From Himantopus leucocephalus (taxonomy: Eukaryota; Chordata; Aves; Charadriiformes; Recurvirostridae): a DNA stretch of 64,000 nt. The stretch lies in the NCBI GenBank assembly GCA_003993805.1, contig RSEF01000026.1:2642169-2706168 (forward strand), written 5' to 3'. Below are positions 1 to 12,480 of the stretch, in pieces (position 1 is the first letter of the stretch; every line of letters starts with the position of its first letter). The position numbers were made by a program, and so were the translations under genes. The notes beneath the pieces were generated by a model. It did no database searches. It worked only from the letters and a program-made list of their open reading frames with translations, and had not been told where the DNA came from.

Positions 1-2322
1 TGTTTCACTGCTTTTTTTCTTCAGTGACGTTGGTTGCTGTTCCTCAGGAACCTGCGGAAGTCTCAGTAGCATAAGCGTACCTGTAGGTCAGGTTTCATTT
101 ACTAGATCCCTCAGCTTTTCAGCCAGACGTTTTGGCACCAGTTATCCCCAGAACCACCAGATTTCTTACTTTGGTGGGTATTTAAATACAGTATGGGAAC
201 CATGAGGCTTGGAACTGTATAGTGCCATTCAGCACATTATAGTGCTCTGCAGTGTCAGACTGTAGGTATATGTAAACTCTCGGTATTGCAGCCAGAGGTA
301 CACAAGTTGCATTTATTCCTGAAAGTTTTTCCAGTTTTAAGTGCCTCTTCTCTGTGACTCTCAGTGACTCTTGTTTACTGACACGAGCGGCACATCAGCC
401 TTTTCTGCAGCTCTCTCTCCAAAAATCTCAGCTTCCCTCCTCTGCTGAGATGTATTACTGAGCCAATTTAGCGTAAACAGAGCCGCTACATGAATTACAA
501 AGATCCTTTGGACCAGCCCCCCAGAGCGGTTATTTCTTCAGAACAGTGGGTGTTTCCACAAAGAGAGCTATGAACTTTCTGCCTGTGTTACATATTTATT
601 ACGGTGCGTGACTGTGATGGAAACCATAATGCAGCTTGCCTGGGTCTGCTCCATCCTTCTGTGTCCAACACGGATTGCTACTGAGAAGCTGTCCTCACAG
701 AGAAGAAGTGGCTGTTGGACAAATGGAAGTGGAAATGGAGCAGGAACTCAGTGTCTCGAAACCCACTGGGGTAGCTTGCTTTTGCCTCCTCACACTCTGC
801 CTGTTCTGAACTTCATCTTCCAGTCCTGGAAGAAGAAACAAAATGCTCTCGCTCGAGGCCTTCAGTGAAGGCTGGCTGTTTTGGAAGATGCCACAATTAA
901 GTGATTGAAGAAAGAGCCAGGGCACACTGGTCTCCATTCTGTCTTTGTGCATAAGCTGAGCAAGGAACTCCTGGAGTCCTGTGCCTGCTCTTTGGCCACC
1001 TGGACATCGGCAAGTAGCATCAGGATCCTTGAAAATGAGGTATTGTGAGGCTGTTCTATCAAGAGCAAGCATGAGACCCACAGATGATATGGGGGTGATA
1101 AACTGTGCGTTTGGAACAGCTCCCAAAGGACAGATGACCTTTGTGCAGCAGCTTTTCTGCTCTGGAAATCTTTCTTCAGTTATCTGCTCACAATGGCTGG
1201 AATTTTCCTTGCTCGTTTGAAAGCAAGTGGGACCCTGCTTGTGACTACCTGGTAGTGTCTGGCCAGCAGAAAGGTCAGCTGCCACAAGCGGGGTTACACA
1301 TCCCATCGACTCGCTCTCTGCACCTTATTCTGTTTAATACAGGCGGCTGTTGCAATTGCAGTCCTCTTTTTCTGTGCTGTTTTACCCTGGGAATGTGCAC
1401 TCGCTGCCCGCACATCTGCGTGAACACCCCACGCCTGCCACACTGAGCGGGTGCTTCAGGAAGACGCAGCCACCAAACTCGGCAATGATCTTCAGAGTCT
1501 CCGATTCCTAGAAGACATAACCACCTCTGAGGATCAGTCTGAGAAGATACACGAAGGCAGCAGGAACGTGTTGTACCTCTGGCAGAGATAAAGATTTNGA
1601 TACACGAAGGCGGCAGGAACGTGTTGTACCTCTGGCAGAGATAAAGATTTGCTATTCTGAAAAGAGCGATCTCCTGCTGGATCTCCCCAGCACCCTTCCC
1701 TGCAGCCTGTTGTTCCCAGGTATATTTTTCTTGTTTAGAAAAACTCTGCGTCTTAATATACACCCATACAGTCACTGCAGTACCAAGCAGGAGCGCTCGC
1801 TAAACGACATCTGTGTGTTTGCACTATTTAAAAAAAGGCACGTATCACAAAATTGATGACCTGTTCTTGTGTCCTGCGTGTAATGAATTTAATTAAATTG
1901 AGCTCATTCTATGATAACATAGGTTCATTTTTTCATTTGTACTGCGTTTTGGGGATAACCTGTAAGTAAAAGCCTGTTACCATTTAAGCATCCTGTGATC
2001 TCCCTGTATGTCCACCTTTCCAAGGAGGGAAGAGAGTCTCTTTCCAAGAGACCGGGGTGGGTCTGCAGCTGGGAGGGGAGGCTGTAGCACGATGTCGTGG
2101 CAAAAGCGGGCAGGAATGGCAGCAGGGGAACGGCTGAGGCTTCAGCTCCTGAGCCAGCCTGAAAAAGAACTTACTGGGTTGTTTTTAAGCTGGTTCCGCA
2201 GTCCCATTGCCACTGACAGCTGTGGCCACTCTGGGTTCCCAGGAGGGGCAACCACCTAGCAGAAACACAAGGTGGGATTCAAATACAGATTGTAGACATC
2301 TAAATTTAAATATTTCTGTAGT
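1..2322. other. Left-edge noncoding DNA, no gene recognised
   Basis: This stretch is less GC-rich than most of the window. No frame shows a recognisable domain or a codon pattern typical of an exon. It could include the 3' UTR of a neighbouring gene: in mammals MDM4 lies on this side of LRRN2. I see no MDM4 coding sequence, so that is only a guess from synteny. A 52-base direct duplication around a single N at 1598 is described separately. Apart from that I see no repeat family here. Confidence 0.5.
1546..1650. repeat. 52-base direct duplication around a single N (probable assembly join)
   Basis: Bases 1546-1597 and 1599-1650 match at 51 of 52 positions, with one A/G difference, and are separated only by the N at 1598. 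Both copies end in the same AGATAAAGATTT. Abutting copies with one N between them fit an unmerged overlap between contig ends or two alleles better than a biological tandem repeat. Confidence 0.8.
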
Positions 2323-2590
2323 AGAATTATAGAATGGTTGAGGTTGGAAGGGACCTTCTGGAAGTCAAACGGTCCAAGCTCCCTGCTCAAGCAGGACCAC
2401 CTAAAGCAGGTTGCCCAGGACCATGTCCAGGCAGCTTTATGAATGTTGCCAAGGTGGGAGACTGCACAACCTTTCTGGACAACCTGTGCCAGTGCTTGGT
2501 CACCCGCACAGTGAAAAAAGTGTCTCCTGTGCTTCAGTATGTGACAGTTGCCTCTGGTGCTGTCACTGGGCACCGCTGAAAAGGGAAAAT
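2323..2590 (-). mobile_element. CR1 LINE fragment, 3' end
   Basis: The left edge reads as the reverse complement of the avian CR1 3' terminus (AGAATTATAGAATGGTT, then GAGGTTGGAAGGGACC). It continues through the usual CR1 blocks, including TCACTGGGCACCGCTGAAAA near the right edge. Only about 270 bases of the 3' part remain, so the copy is 5'-truncated, as most bird CR1 copies are. It encodes no protein. The right boundary is uncertain by some tens of bases. Confidence 0.88.
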
Positions 2591-5429
2591 GATGGCATTT
2601 GCTTGTGGTGGTGCCAGGAGGGGGCTTAGCCCTTCATCCAACTGTTTTTAAACACTGGTTGCTTTGTGCGTGGGGTGGAAGGCGCCCTGGGGAAGGCAGG
2701 GGGTCCCGGGCAGGCGGCTCACTAGAGGGCACCCGCCAGCCGTGCATGGCGTGGAGCGGGATGCTGGCAGCGCCCTTGCAGCTCTCCTCTCCCTGCCTGC
2801 GCACCCCCAGCCTTTACAGCCCGCGTAAACACCTTGCGCTGAGGGACACGAGTCCCATGGTTGGGGTTTGTCTTTCCCTGTTTGCTGCTAGATTTCAGGT
2901 GCTGGTTGGAGACCAGCAGGCTGCAGGTAATCGGGAGGAAGACAGATGAGCGCGCTCCGCTCTTCTGTGTTGTAAACTAGCCCCGCACACGCCCAGCAGT
3001 GATTTATCACTAGCTGCTTGCCAAGAAGGAGATGATGCTTCTTAATGAAGAGCATCTTGTTGGCTTTGTAGGAAAACAATAAAACTCTACCTGTGGTCTC
3101 AGAACAGAACCAGAGCCGGTTTCCCCACCCTGGACACGGGGATACCTGCTGGCAGGGGACAGGGTTGGGTGTATTTATGGTCCTGCCCCTGTTTCTCCCA
3201 GCGGCTTTAGGTAGGGCTGGTGTCCAGGCTCACCTCTTGGCAGGCGGTTGGGCTGCACCCAGCAGGCGTTTCCATTCTATCCTGCAGCAGCTGTAAGAGC
3301 AGCATTTGGACTCGCCGGTAACCTCTGCCAGTCTTCAAGCCTGCGGGGGATTTCCTGGCTCTGCCCAGGTAACCGTTCCTTGCACCCTGCCAACAAAACC
3401 AACCTGTCCCCAACGTGCTCCAAAGCACAGGAGCTGCACAAAGCACAGCATCTGCATCTGTCCCGTTTGCCAGGGGCTGTTTTGTGCCGGTGAGGTTCCC
3501 CACCCTGGCTCTGCCCACCCTGGGCGAACAGCAGCTCTCTGCCAGTGGCAGGCAAAACGGATCCTCCCGGCGTTAGCAGAAGAGGTATTGGAGCAAGGTG
3601 GAGTTGCTCACCTCCGAATTTGAGTTCTGAACGGGGGAGGCTGGCCGGATGCATGCTGAGAGGCGATGGCTGTTCATCTCATACAGGAAACAACAGCATT
3701 TCATCTCCCTCGCAGGTGCAACCGCAATGTGTTTCTGTGGGGAAGAAATACTATTCTTAGCAGAAAATAAAGGATCCTTTTTTGCTGTAGCGTGTCGCGT
3801 AGCCGGTGCTCAGTACTCCACCCATACTCAGCCTCTGCCCTCTGAAGTCCCTCCACCTCACCATGCCTCATTTTTTCCTCATCTTCTGTAGGAAAACGAT
3901 TTTTTGGCTCTCCCAAACTGGCTGTTCAGGAGCACCCTCTAAAACTTGTGCTCTTCTGTCTGGTGCTGGGAGACAGCGGCACTTCTTCCTCCGCTGCCTT
4001 GGGGTAACAGACAGCAGAATCTGGCCCACTGAGAATAAACAGCCTCTCTTCATCCAGACACCTTCCCCAGAACTGTCAGGGACCCAAATGTCAACACTGG
4101 GGTGAAATAAAAGCTCTCTGAAACCCAATCTTTCCGATGTGAGCCACACCACTGCTGTCCCAGCCACCAGCACAGGCTGGGAGACCCCCTGAAGGTCTGT
4201 TTGGGGTCTTCAACTGGTGCTTACTGGGACGAGGAGGCAGGTGGGGTGAAACCTCGCCAGCAAAGCCAGCTCAGCACTGCAGGCGGGAGCTGCCAGTGTG
4301 CAAAACCAGGGTGGATTTTAGAAAAAAAATGCAGCTTTCCTCTTTTAGCAGCTAAAGCCTCATTAATTTGACAATTGAAATGGCCACACTTGGAAACTGG
4401 CATCGCGGTCCCAGTGGCGGGTCTGAACGGGGATTAGAAGGAACCGGCGTGAGACCCTGAGTCGATGGGGTCTGGGGAAGCGGAGGGAAGCGCTGCAGGG
4501 GCCGAGCTGTCCCCTGCACAAAGGACAGGGGGCTCTTAGATCCGCACATACCTTTAGTCTCTGGAAAGCCGCACCGACGGGGCTCCCTGCGCTTTGCCTT
4601 TGTAGCTCTGTTGACAGATGGCGATGCTCTGCCTCAGCCCTGATGCCCACAGAGGACTCGCACTTCCCCTGCACAGCACCAGCGACATCCCCATACCACA
4701 GCATCCTCTTGTTTAAGCCAGCAGTAAATCAGGAAGGTTTATTTATTGGAGTGATTTAGTGAGATGCTTTAAATGGCATGTAAATGTTTGCATATTGCTT
4801 TGAGCGTGGGAACAGCTTTACAAGTGCTAGCTATTGCTATTTTGCTTTGGAAACCATGTTCTCCTTAAAATCAATATCACGAAGAAGAATGCACGAGCAA
4901 GCTAGTTACCTTGCTACAATACTCTTATTATTGCCATTAGCAGAGAGGATCGTAACCTCCGCCGACAGAGCCCTTCGAGCTCTGGGCGTTGCTCTCATTC
5001 GGTATAAAGCATCGCTTACTTCATGGTGAGAGCACACCCTTACCCCCGCCCCTTCCTCGCAAAACTGTGTTTTCTGCCCATACCTAGAAATACAACATGT
5101 TGCAGTCAGGCCTTTAAACTGTATAAAAAAACCCCAAACAACGGAATGCCCAGAGAATACCCTGCTCTGGCTGAAAACACGAGTCCACAAGGATTTTGCC
5201 ATCAGCCAGGAAGAGGACAGCGAGCGTGGACTGTTCGGGCTCCGTCCCCCGCCGTTAACCCTCTGCTGCTGCGCCCGGTGGAAGGAGCCGGGGCCGCTGA
5301 CACTTGGCAACCCAGGATGGGCTTAGTGGTGGAAGCGTTGGGGTGTCCTACCCGGCCCCGATTCGGCACGTGCTTTCAAGTCCCGCTTGCTCCCCAGGTG
5401 CTTGGGTGGGGGCTTTGGGTTTTATCCCA
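2591..5429. other. Noncoding DNA with weak poly(A) signals
   Basis: No coding exon is recognisable. AATAAA hexamers on the plus strand lie at 3078-3083, 3766-3771 and 4106-4111. The one at 3766 is followed by a T-rich and GT-containing stretch, as real cleavage sites are, but no upstream gene body is visible to go with it. An AT-richer patch at about 4720-5000 stands out from its GC-rich surroundings and may be a conserved noncoding element. Confidence 0.4.
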
Positions 5430-5590
5430 AAGTGGGGCTGTACCAGCTCTGGAGCCCCCAACANNNNNNNNNNNNNNNNNNNNNNNNNNNNNNNNNNNNN
5501 NNNNNNNNNNNNNNNNNNNNNNNNNNNNNNNNNNNNNNNNNNNNNNNNNNNNNNNNNNNNNNNCAACCCAAACCATTCTGTGATTTTATC
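5430..5590 (+). mobile_element. CR1 LINE fragment interrupted by an assembly gap
   Basis: Bases 5564-5590 (CAACCCAAACCATTCTGTG and onward) are the CR1 3' terminus on the plus strand. Before the gap, the end at 5443-5463 (CAGCTCTGGAGCCCCCAACA) matches an internal CR1 block that lies several hundred bases upstream of the terminus in a full copy. The 100-base N run therefore lies inside a CR1 copy, and its true missing length may exceed 100 bases. The left boundary is approximate. Confidence 0.75.
5464..5563. other. Assembly gap (100 N)
   Basis: This is a run of exactly 100 Ns, a conventional placeholder for a gap of unknown size. Its flanks are CR1 sequence, which explains why the assembly broke here. 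Confidence 0.98.
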
Positions 5591-6090
5591 TGGGAAGCGT
5601 GGGGGGGCTCCCACTGGGTGCCCGTGCGGGAGGGACGGGCACAGCCTTGCCCACCCACTCCAGCCCCGCTGAGCTGTGCCAGGCTCTGCAAGGGGCTCTT
5701 TTACACCCCCTCCGTGGCACTGAGCCAAACCCGCAGCTTCAAACTCCCGTGTTCATGTTTCAGACCTCTGCCCGACTGCCCCCTCGCAGGAGTCCAAGCG
5801 CAGCCCTGGGGGGGTCCGCAGGCGCCCAGGCGGAGAGCTGTGCCTGCCCCGGCCCCTCTCCCCACAAGCTGTGCTCGGCTGCCTGGGGGAAGCAGTTTAT
5901 TCCTGCCTTCGCTGGAAGGGGATATTTTATTTATCTCCTTGGTGACTTTATCCGGATTTAATATTCTATAGGTGCCACTTTTAACTGTCTTCTCCCCCCC
6001 CTTCCCCTTAACCTTGTTTGTGTAATCACTGTGCCCAAATTAAATATTTACTGTTTTCTCTGTACTGGTGAGCCTCCCAGTTCCCTTCCA
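5591..6090. other. Noncoding GC-rich to AT-rich transition
   Basis: GC-rich sequence up to about 5880 gives way to an AT-rich stretch (5900-6090) containing TTTATTTATCT and AAATTAAATATTTA. There is no ORF with recognisable homology, no repeat family and no RNA gene that I can identify. Confidence 0.4.
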
Positions 6091-7450
6091 CTTTCAATTA
6101 AAGATTTACTAGGTGGGCATCAGCACTTCTGCAAGGCCAACAAACCAGCCCCCCTCGTTAGATTTTTTAAGTGCTTCGTTATCATAGCTCAGCAGAGCAC
6201 ACCATAAATTAGATCTAAACTGCACTGGTGCGCACGCACTCACCCCGCAGCGCCGGGCTCCATCCGCGCGAGCCTGAGCCTGAAGGCAGCAGGGTGAGAG
6301 GAGCAGGACAGGCAAACGCATGTCTTTGGCCTCCCCCAGGACGCTGGGTGGCCTGGGAGGGTGCTGGGGACAACCCCGTGGCAGGGACAGGGTGACGCTG
6401 GGTCAGACACCGCTCCCACCGCAGCCCTACGCTGAGAGACGGAGGTCTGCCAGGCAGAGCCAGTACCCGTCCTCAGGCCACGTTAAAAGAGGGCGGCTTC
6501 CTGCAAAATAGGCAGAAATGGGGGACTTTCTCATCACTCTGCTGTAATATTTATAATTAACCAACTTTTTAGATCAATATTTTATTGGGAAGGTTGCTGG
6601 GGTAATTCGCGCTTTGAGCATCCTCCCTCCATGCGAGCGAAGCCTGGGCTATTAGGAATAATGAACTTTTTGCTAGTTACCTTTAGTGAACTAATAAATC
6701 TTTAATGCTAGCTGGAAATTTAATAATGGAAAATTAAGTCTGTGACCTCCAAACTTACAGAAAAAGGCGAGGGAAGCGGACGGGGCCAAGCGGTAGGAAC
6801 GAAGTGCCAGGCGGGAGCTCGGTGGCACGGCAGGGGAACAGAGCCCGACCCAGGCGGCTTTGGCAGCAGGGATGCCGGAGGGATGCAGCGATGCAGGGGA
6901 AGGAGCAGGAGGACCCGCAGCCCCATGCACGCACCGCGCTCAGCACCACCATCGTCACGGAACTGTTTGGCAGAGAGTGAGAAAACAGCGAGATTCCCAG
7001 GCGAGCTGTTGAGCCGCAGGAGGGGGGTGTCAAAAGACACCATCAGCCCTCAGCTGCTGGGCGGGGATGCTTTTTGTTTCTGAGCAGGAGAGAAAGCACT
7101 TTTACCCCCCCCTCCATCCCCATCCCCATCCCCATCCCCACCCCCCCGCTGGGCTTTTTGGGAAGAGCCCGGGGCTCAGCATCACCAGGTCCCCCCCTGC
7201 CATGAGCAGCCGAGCGGCTGTCAGGGACCCGCATTATTTATCTGCTCAATAACACTTACTGGGATCTGGTGTTTAATAACTGTCACTCCAATATATCTTC
7301 TCTTAATCCCTTCAGATCTGTCACTGTGGCAATTTTAAATATTTATCAGCGCAGTTTGTGTGTTCACTGTTAAGGTTGCAATTTTCTTGTAATTAAAGAT
7401 TTACAAGACACTGCTCAAGATTTAGAAAGGATTGGCAAAGATCAAAGCTG
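6091..7450. promoter_or_regulatory. Candidate cis-regulatory cluster of AT-rich islands with a shared motif
   Basis: Three AT-rich islands (about 6091-6230, 6530-6760 and 7230-7450) lie in GC-rich DNA 6-9 kb past the LRRN2 stop codon. Each contains the same core. AATTAAAGATTTAC occurs identically at 6096-6109 and 7391-7404, and its 12-base core occurs in reverse at 6695-6706. The islands are rich in TAAT/ATTA homeodomain-type cores. Enhancer function is an inference from composition and motif recurrence. Confidence 0.35.
7115..7140. repeat. (CCCCAT)n microsatellite
   Basis: About four tandem copies of a CCCCAT hexamer follow a C-rich tract. This is ordinary simple-sequence DNA. Confidence 0.9.
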
Positions 7451-10400
7451 TTTGGTATTCACACTGGAAATCACCAGCTCTCCGGAGCTTTCCCACAGGA
7501 CTCTGATACGCAGGTGACGGTGCCACCCCCTCCCCTTTATATTCGGTTATTTTTGCTGTTGCTTTTAACCGTTTTCGCTGACTCTCATCGTGGAGGTGGG
7601 AGCTTTTGCCCCTCTCCGCGTCTCCCCGTGTCTCACTGACACAGCTGAGCCCCTGCCAGAACCGTATATTCCTCGGGAGCCTCATCCAGCCCTGGGCAGA
7701 GCCCCCCGCCATGAGTCGCTTCGAGAAGGGCCCCGCTCGCCCTGCGACGGCGACATCAGTCCCTGCGCTCGCTGCCTGCTCCTGCCGCCGCCAAGCTGGG
7801 CTCTGGCTTGTTATTCCCTATTAATATTCACTCCCCATCAGCGCCAGCCCTGACCGCCTTTTCCCCCCTCCCGGCTCCCTTCCCCTTTAGCCACACGCAA
7901 ATCCAAAAATCAATTCTTCCCCTTCCCCTCCTAATTAAGGTTTAACCTGGTTCCAGGATGACCGGGGAGCAGTGAGGGTCCCAGGGGTGCCCCACGCACC
8001 CTGCGGGGAGCGGACCCCAGGATGGGAGCAGGGCGCTCTGCCCCTCGCCCTGGGGTGGCCGCGGTCTCCTGCGCCATCGCTCACTGAGGGGTCGGTCCCC
8101 AAACACCCCAAAGTGCCACCTGGTTGCACACCAGTTTGTTAATTCGTTATTTAAGCCCGTCTGGCAGAGGCAGCCCCGGTGGCCAGCAGCCAGCACCCGT
8201 CTCTCACCGGGACCCGCAGCATCCGCAGTCCATTGGCACCACCGACGTCTCCCGTGGTGCCGTGGCTGCGCATCCCCAATCCTCACTCCTCCGGAGCGCC
8301 GTGGGGCAAATTCAAGCCACAGCCTCACCCACAACAGCATCCCCTGTGCACCGCTCAGCCATCGGGAGAGGGGCCAGTGCCGGGAAGGGACCCGGGCTTC
8401 CCAAACCCTGCCTGGCGCAGAGGGAAGGCGAGAGCTGCGAGCAGCGCAGCCGGGGCTGTGAAAGCAGACGGAGCAGCTAATTGCAAACCAGCCCCCAGAG
8501 AGGTCAGCGCTTTTCAAGCCTCGCACAGCTCCAAGCTGACCTCGTGCCACCTCTCCTGCCCCGCTGCTTTCCATCAGCCTGATTTTAGCCTCAATTGCCC
8601 ACTTGAATGCAGCTGAATGCATTTACTCGGCCTGGCCGGGCTGCTCTAGCGGGGGGCAGGAGCTGCCTCCGCTCTGAAAGGCTGGAAAAGGCAACGGGAA
8701 ATAAATGAGCTGCAATCATTTCTCCTCCGTGACTCCTGCCTTCGCCTCTTCTTCCTTTCTTTGGTGATTTCTGGATGGAAAGGCCAAAGGAGCGCTTGTC
8801 TCCTGGCCCTGGCGTGTGCTTGGAAGGGGAAAAGGGGCTGAGGACCATACGCCGCTCCCTGCCTCAGTTTCCCCACCTGTAGATCAGTGGTAAGGGAGGG
8901 AGAGGGAGAAGTGCTGAAGCATTTGGAAGGAGAGCTGCTTGCCATGGAGATTGACAGGTAGATTTTCCTGAAGGTTTTGAAAGCTGCACCTGCTTCATCA
9001 TAATGGCATCATGCATATGGATAACACCGCTGACATTTCCCAAGGAGGTCGGGTGTTTTAATTTAAATCATTTTTGAGGAAGTGCTGGAGAGAGGAGGAG
9101 AGGCCTGCTTTGATTCTCTAACGAACTAATAAATATGTGCCTGTCACCCTCCTGCCAGAGCCTGAAAGCCTTTGGTGCAGGCAGGGAGGGGGGCAGGCAG
9201 GGAAGCAGGCAGGGAAGCAGGCAGCGCTGCCGCCCAGCGATGGGCGCTGAGATCGGGGCATCTCCACCGCGGGGCCCTCGGCAGCTACAAGGGCTCTGCG
9301 AAAGAAGGACACATTGATGGAGCCGCTCCAAAAATCAGGTTTATTAGGTGCTTAAAATAGAGCCTGGCGCGCGATGTTCTCGGTTGGCTTTGTCGAGAGA
9401 AGCTCAGTTGCATATGAGATCCACGATGCTGTTTGCGCTGAGGAAGAGGAGGAGGGGTAGAGGGCAGAAGCAGCAGCAATGAGGACTTTCACTGCTATGC
9501 TCAAAGTGAGGGTAATAAAAAAAAAAAAAAGAAAAAAAATGAGAAATTAAACCTGACGAACAGCTAAGGAAGAGTGGTTTATGGGAGAGAAACCAGTGCC
9601 CAGGGGTGACCCCTGATGGGACAGGCTGGAGGAGAAGCATTTCCCAAACAAGCCTTGATGGACGGAGGGGGAGGACCGGGAGGTGATGGAGGCCACCCCT
9701 GCTCGCCTCCCCTGCCCCTTGGGTCCCTCGGCACCCCTGGGCTCGGCTGGCGGCAGCCAGGAGGGATGTCAGGTGTCGGTGACAGTCTCTTGGGCTTGAG
9801 AAATCTGGGAGCCACTTCACTAGAGCATCTCTTTGAGAGCTGCATCCCTGCGTGGTGCTCGGAAATGGAGACTGCTGTCCCCTGCTACCGGTAAAGCTGC
9901 TTCAGTGGTTAATTACTTCTGCTGCTTATAAAAACCACATCATCTTGTTTCTAATTTGAGTTGCCCTGGCTCTTGCCATGCCTTTGGGGGGCAGATTAAA
10001 GAGCCCTCTAGTTGAGAGCATCCTGGGTCAGAGAGTACTTTCCCACTTCCCGAAGCATCTCGGGTTCCTGCCGCATCCTTGCTCTCTGGGCTGGGAGAGG
10101 AGACCCCGCCGAGTGAGCCCGCCTGGGGGGCTGCTCCCCCTTGAAGGGAACTTAAGGTGCAATTAGGTCTTGCTGTGCTTAAAAAGCCCCGTTCCCCCTG
10201 CCTGGCACCCCAAAATAACCTTTGTGCGCACTAGCAAAGCCTCCCCAGGTGCAGAATCCAACCTCCAGGCAGAGGATGAGCTGCAAGTCCCGATCGTGAG
10301 CCCTGTAAAATTTTGCAGCCGCTATAATTCACCCGGGAAGGTTCATTTTTGGCCAGATCCCTCCTGACTGGAAGCAGCCGGGGCTGGAAGCTGCAAGATG

Positions 10401-12480
10401 CGGAGGGTGGAACGCGCTGCGGGGCTGGTACGGGGCGCTGGGCTGCCCCCCGCCCCCTCCAGCGAGGGCTGGTTCACTCAGCCGCCTGCGTTGGACGTGC
10501 TCTGTTGTGGCCTCTGTAGGAGGAAGGGTGTCCGAGCAGACGGGACCTTGTCCCCCCTGGATGACACGGGATGGTGCTGGTGAGGCTCTGCCCACGGCTG
10601 CTCCAGCTCCACGTGCCCCGTCCAGGCTTGGGCACGGGGGACCGGGAATGGTTTATGGAGCGTTTCCTCCAGCGCTGTGCCCAGGAAACGCTGGTCGGTG
10701 CTTTAATAATAAATAACAACAATAAATAGTGTATGAGGCACCTACGGTGCCCTCAGCTGATGTCCTCGGAGGAAGGGAGGGGACAGGAGCGGTTCATAGC
10801 AAAACTCCTGTTTTGGGGCATTGGGGGGGGCGATTTGGCCACCCCCCTCCCGTGGGGAGCCTGGGCTGGCTCAGTGTCACCCACCCGGGGACGCTCGGCG
10901 CGAGGGACCCACTGGGCACCGAGTCCTGCAGCGGTGGGTGCCTCTCTGAATGCACTGCATAGGGCTCCTTGGGTCACTCCGGCTTCAGGGGAAATCAAAT
11001 TAATTGCACCTATCGTGCATTTTAATCTCTGGTTTGCAGCCATCGCTTTTAGATGAGAGCAGACAAATCCAGCAGCGGCTGAGCCTTCACCTCCCGTCCC
11101 AGCGTGGCGGCGGCAGCCACGATAACCGTCATCAAAGAGGCTTTTTCTCTACACCTACAAAATTACAGCCTTTAAGGGGCTCGGTCCTTGCTTCGTTTGG
11201 GAAGCGATGATGTTTTTTGCAGGGACTGGGATGGCGGAGGGGACGGGAGGTGCCGGCGCTCAGCCCATGCGTCCCAGAGACGAGCGGGATTAGATCAGGG
11301 ACGCGTTTACCCCAGGGAAATTTCTCAGCAACTATTTCCACATGTTCCAGCACCAATTTAGCTGAACGACGGGGAATATATTTTGCATTTCAGTGTCCCC
11401 GCTGTACAAAAGGCAGAGGAGAAAGGCTGTTTCAGGCCCTGAGTCTGCAAACTCTGAGGGTCGCACACCTGAGCGGAGCCGACGGCACTGGGGCTCCGCG
11501 GCCGAATATTCAAAGCGGATCACGACTCTAATTCAGCAAAGTATTTAAGCCTGCACTTAACTTTCAGCTTGTGCTTAGGGGCCCCGGAGATCTCGCCGGG
11601 TCCTGAACACATGCTGAAGTGCTTTGGTGAGCGGTGCTGGCGTGCTGAACGGGGACCGGGGAGAGCCATTACCCTCCAAAATAATTACCCGGCGAAGGCG
11701 CAGAAGGCGTTTCGCCTGCCTGGCTGAGCGGAGCTTATCCAGCGGGGAACCATCTCGCCTTGGCTGGAAGATGAATGAGGAGTTCAAACAGCTCTTTACC
11801 CCGTCAAGGTTTTTCTGGTCCCTTCAAAGCGCCGTGCACGCGGCGCCGGCACAACCCGCTGCGCCCGAGGGGGCACCACCTCTGCAGGGGGATGCGACCT
11901 CCTGGGGTACCCGCACCCCAGCGGCGCCCCCGGGTCTGGCTGGGATGGTTTTTCTTGGTCTTTCCCATGGAAGGACCCCCAAAGGAGGTGCCGGCCGGGC
12001 TCTGGATGCACCTATGCTGCACTGGGGTCTCCTGGGGCCGCGTGGGTGGTGGTCAAGGCACGTTTTGTTTAGGACTGAGGTTAAACCGACCCCAAAGCCC
12101 TCACCACTAACGAGCAGGGAGTAGGTTTAGGCCCAAGCAAAGGGATGGCTTGTTCACGTTAACCAGGGAGGGGAACATCACCCGCGGCATCAGTGCCCGA
12201 AAGGGCCCCTTCAGGCTTCGGTGACTGGGGTTCCCTGCGCCCCCTGGTTTGGCACAACCCGGGGTGGGGGGGGGCTGGTGCTGCCCACCGCTCCCTTTCA
12301 TTTGCAGTTTTAATTGCGGCGCGGAGAAAGAAGCAGCAACAGCCCAGGAGAGCGGGTTTTGCATCCCCCCCCCCCTTCGCTTCACCTCCCGCCACGCGCA
12401 CAGCGATGCGCAGGGGCTGCTCTCACACAGCGACCGTCCTGCAGAGCCCCCCCCGACCCCCCCACCTCTGCAGCAAGCGG
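7451..12480. other. GC-rich noncoding DNA downstream of LRRN2
   Basis: Open frames are frequent here only because GC-rich DNA has few stop codons. None shows a domain, signal peptide or transmembrane pattern I recognise. Small AT-rich patches occur at 8100-8160, 9000-9070, 10670-10740 and 10985-11050. Simple repeats include a GGCAGGGAAGCA-type tract at 9180-9225 and an A-rich run at 9516-9540. The distal end may belong to a long LRRN2 3' UTR, but no clear end signal fixes this. Confidence 0.4.

Noticed and set aside
1..600. Terminal exon of MDM4
   Set aside because: Synteny makes MDM4 a likely neighbour, but no RING-domain or other MDM4 coding sequence is visible. At most this is 3' UTR.
7115..7140. 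CRISPR-like or regulatory repeat
   Set aside because: It is a simple hexamer microsatellite with no spacers, in a vertebrate genome.
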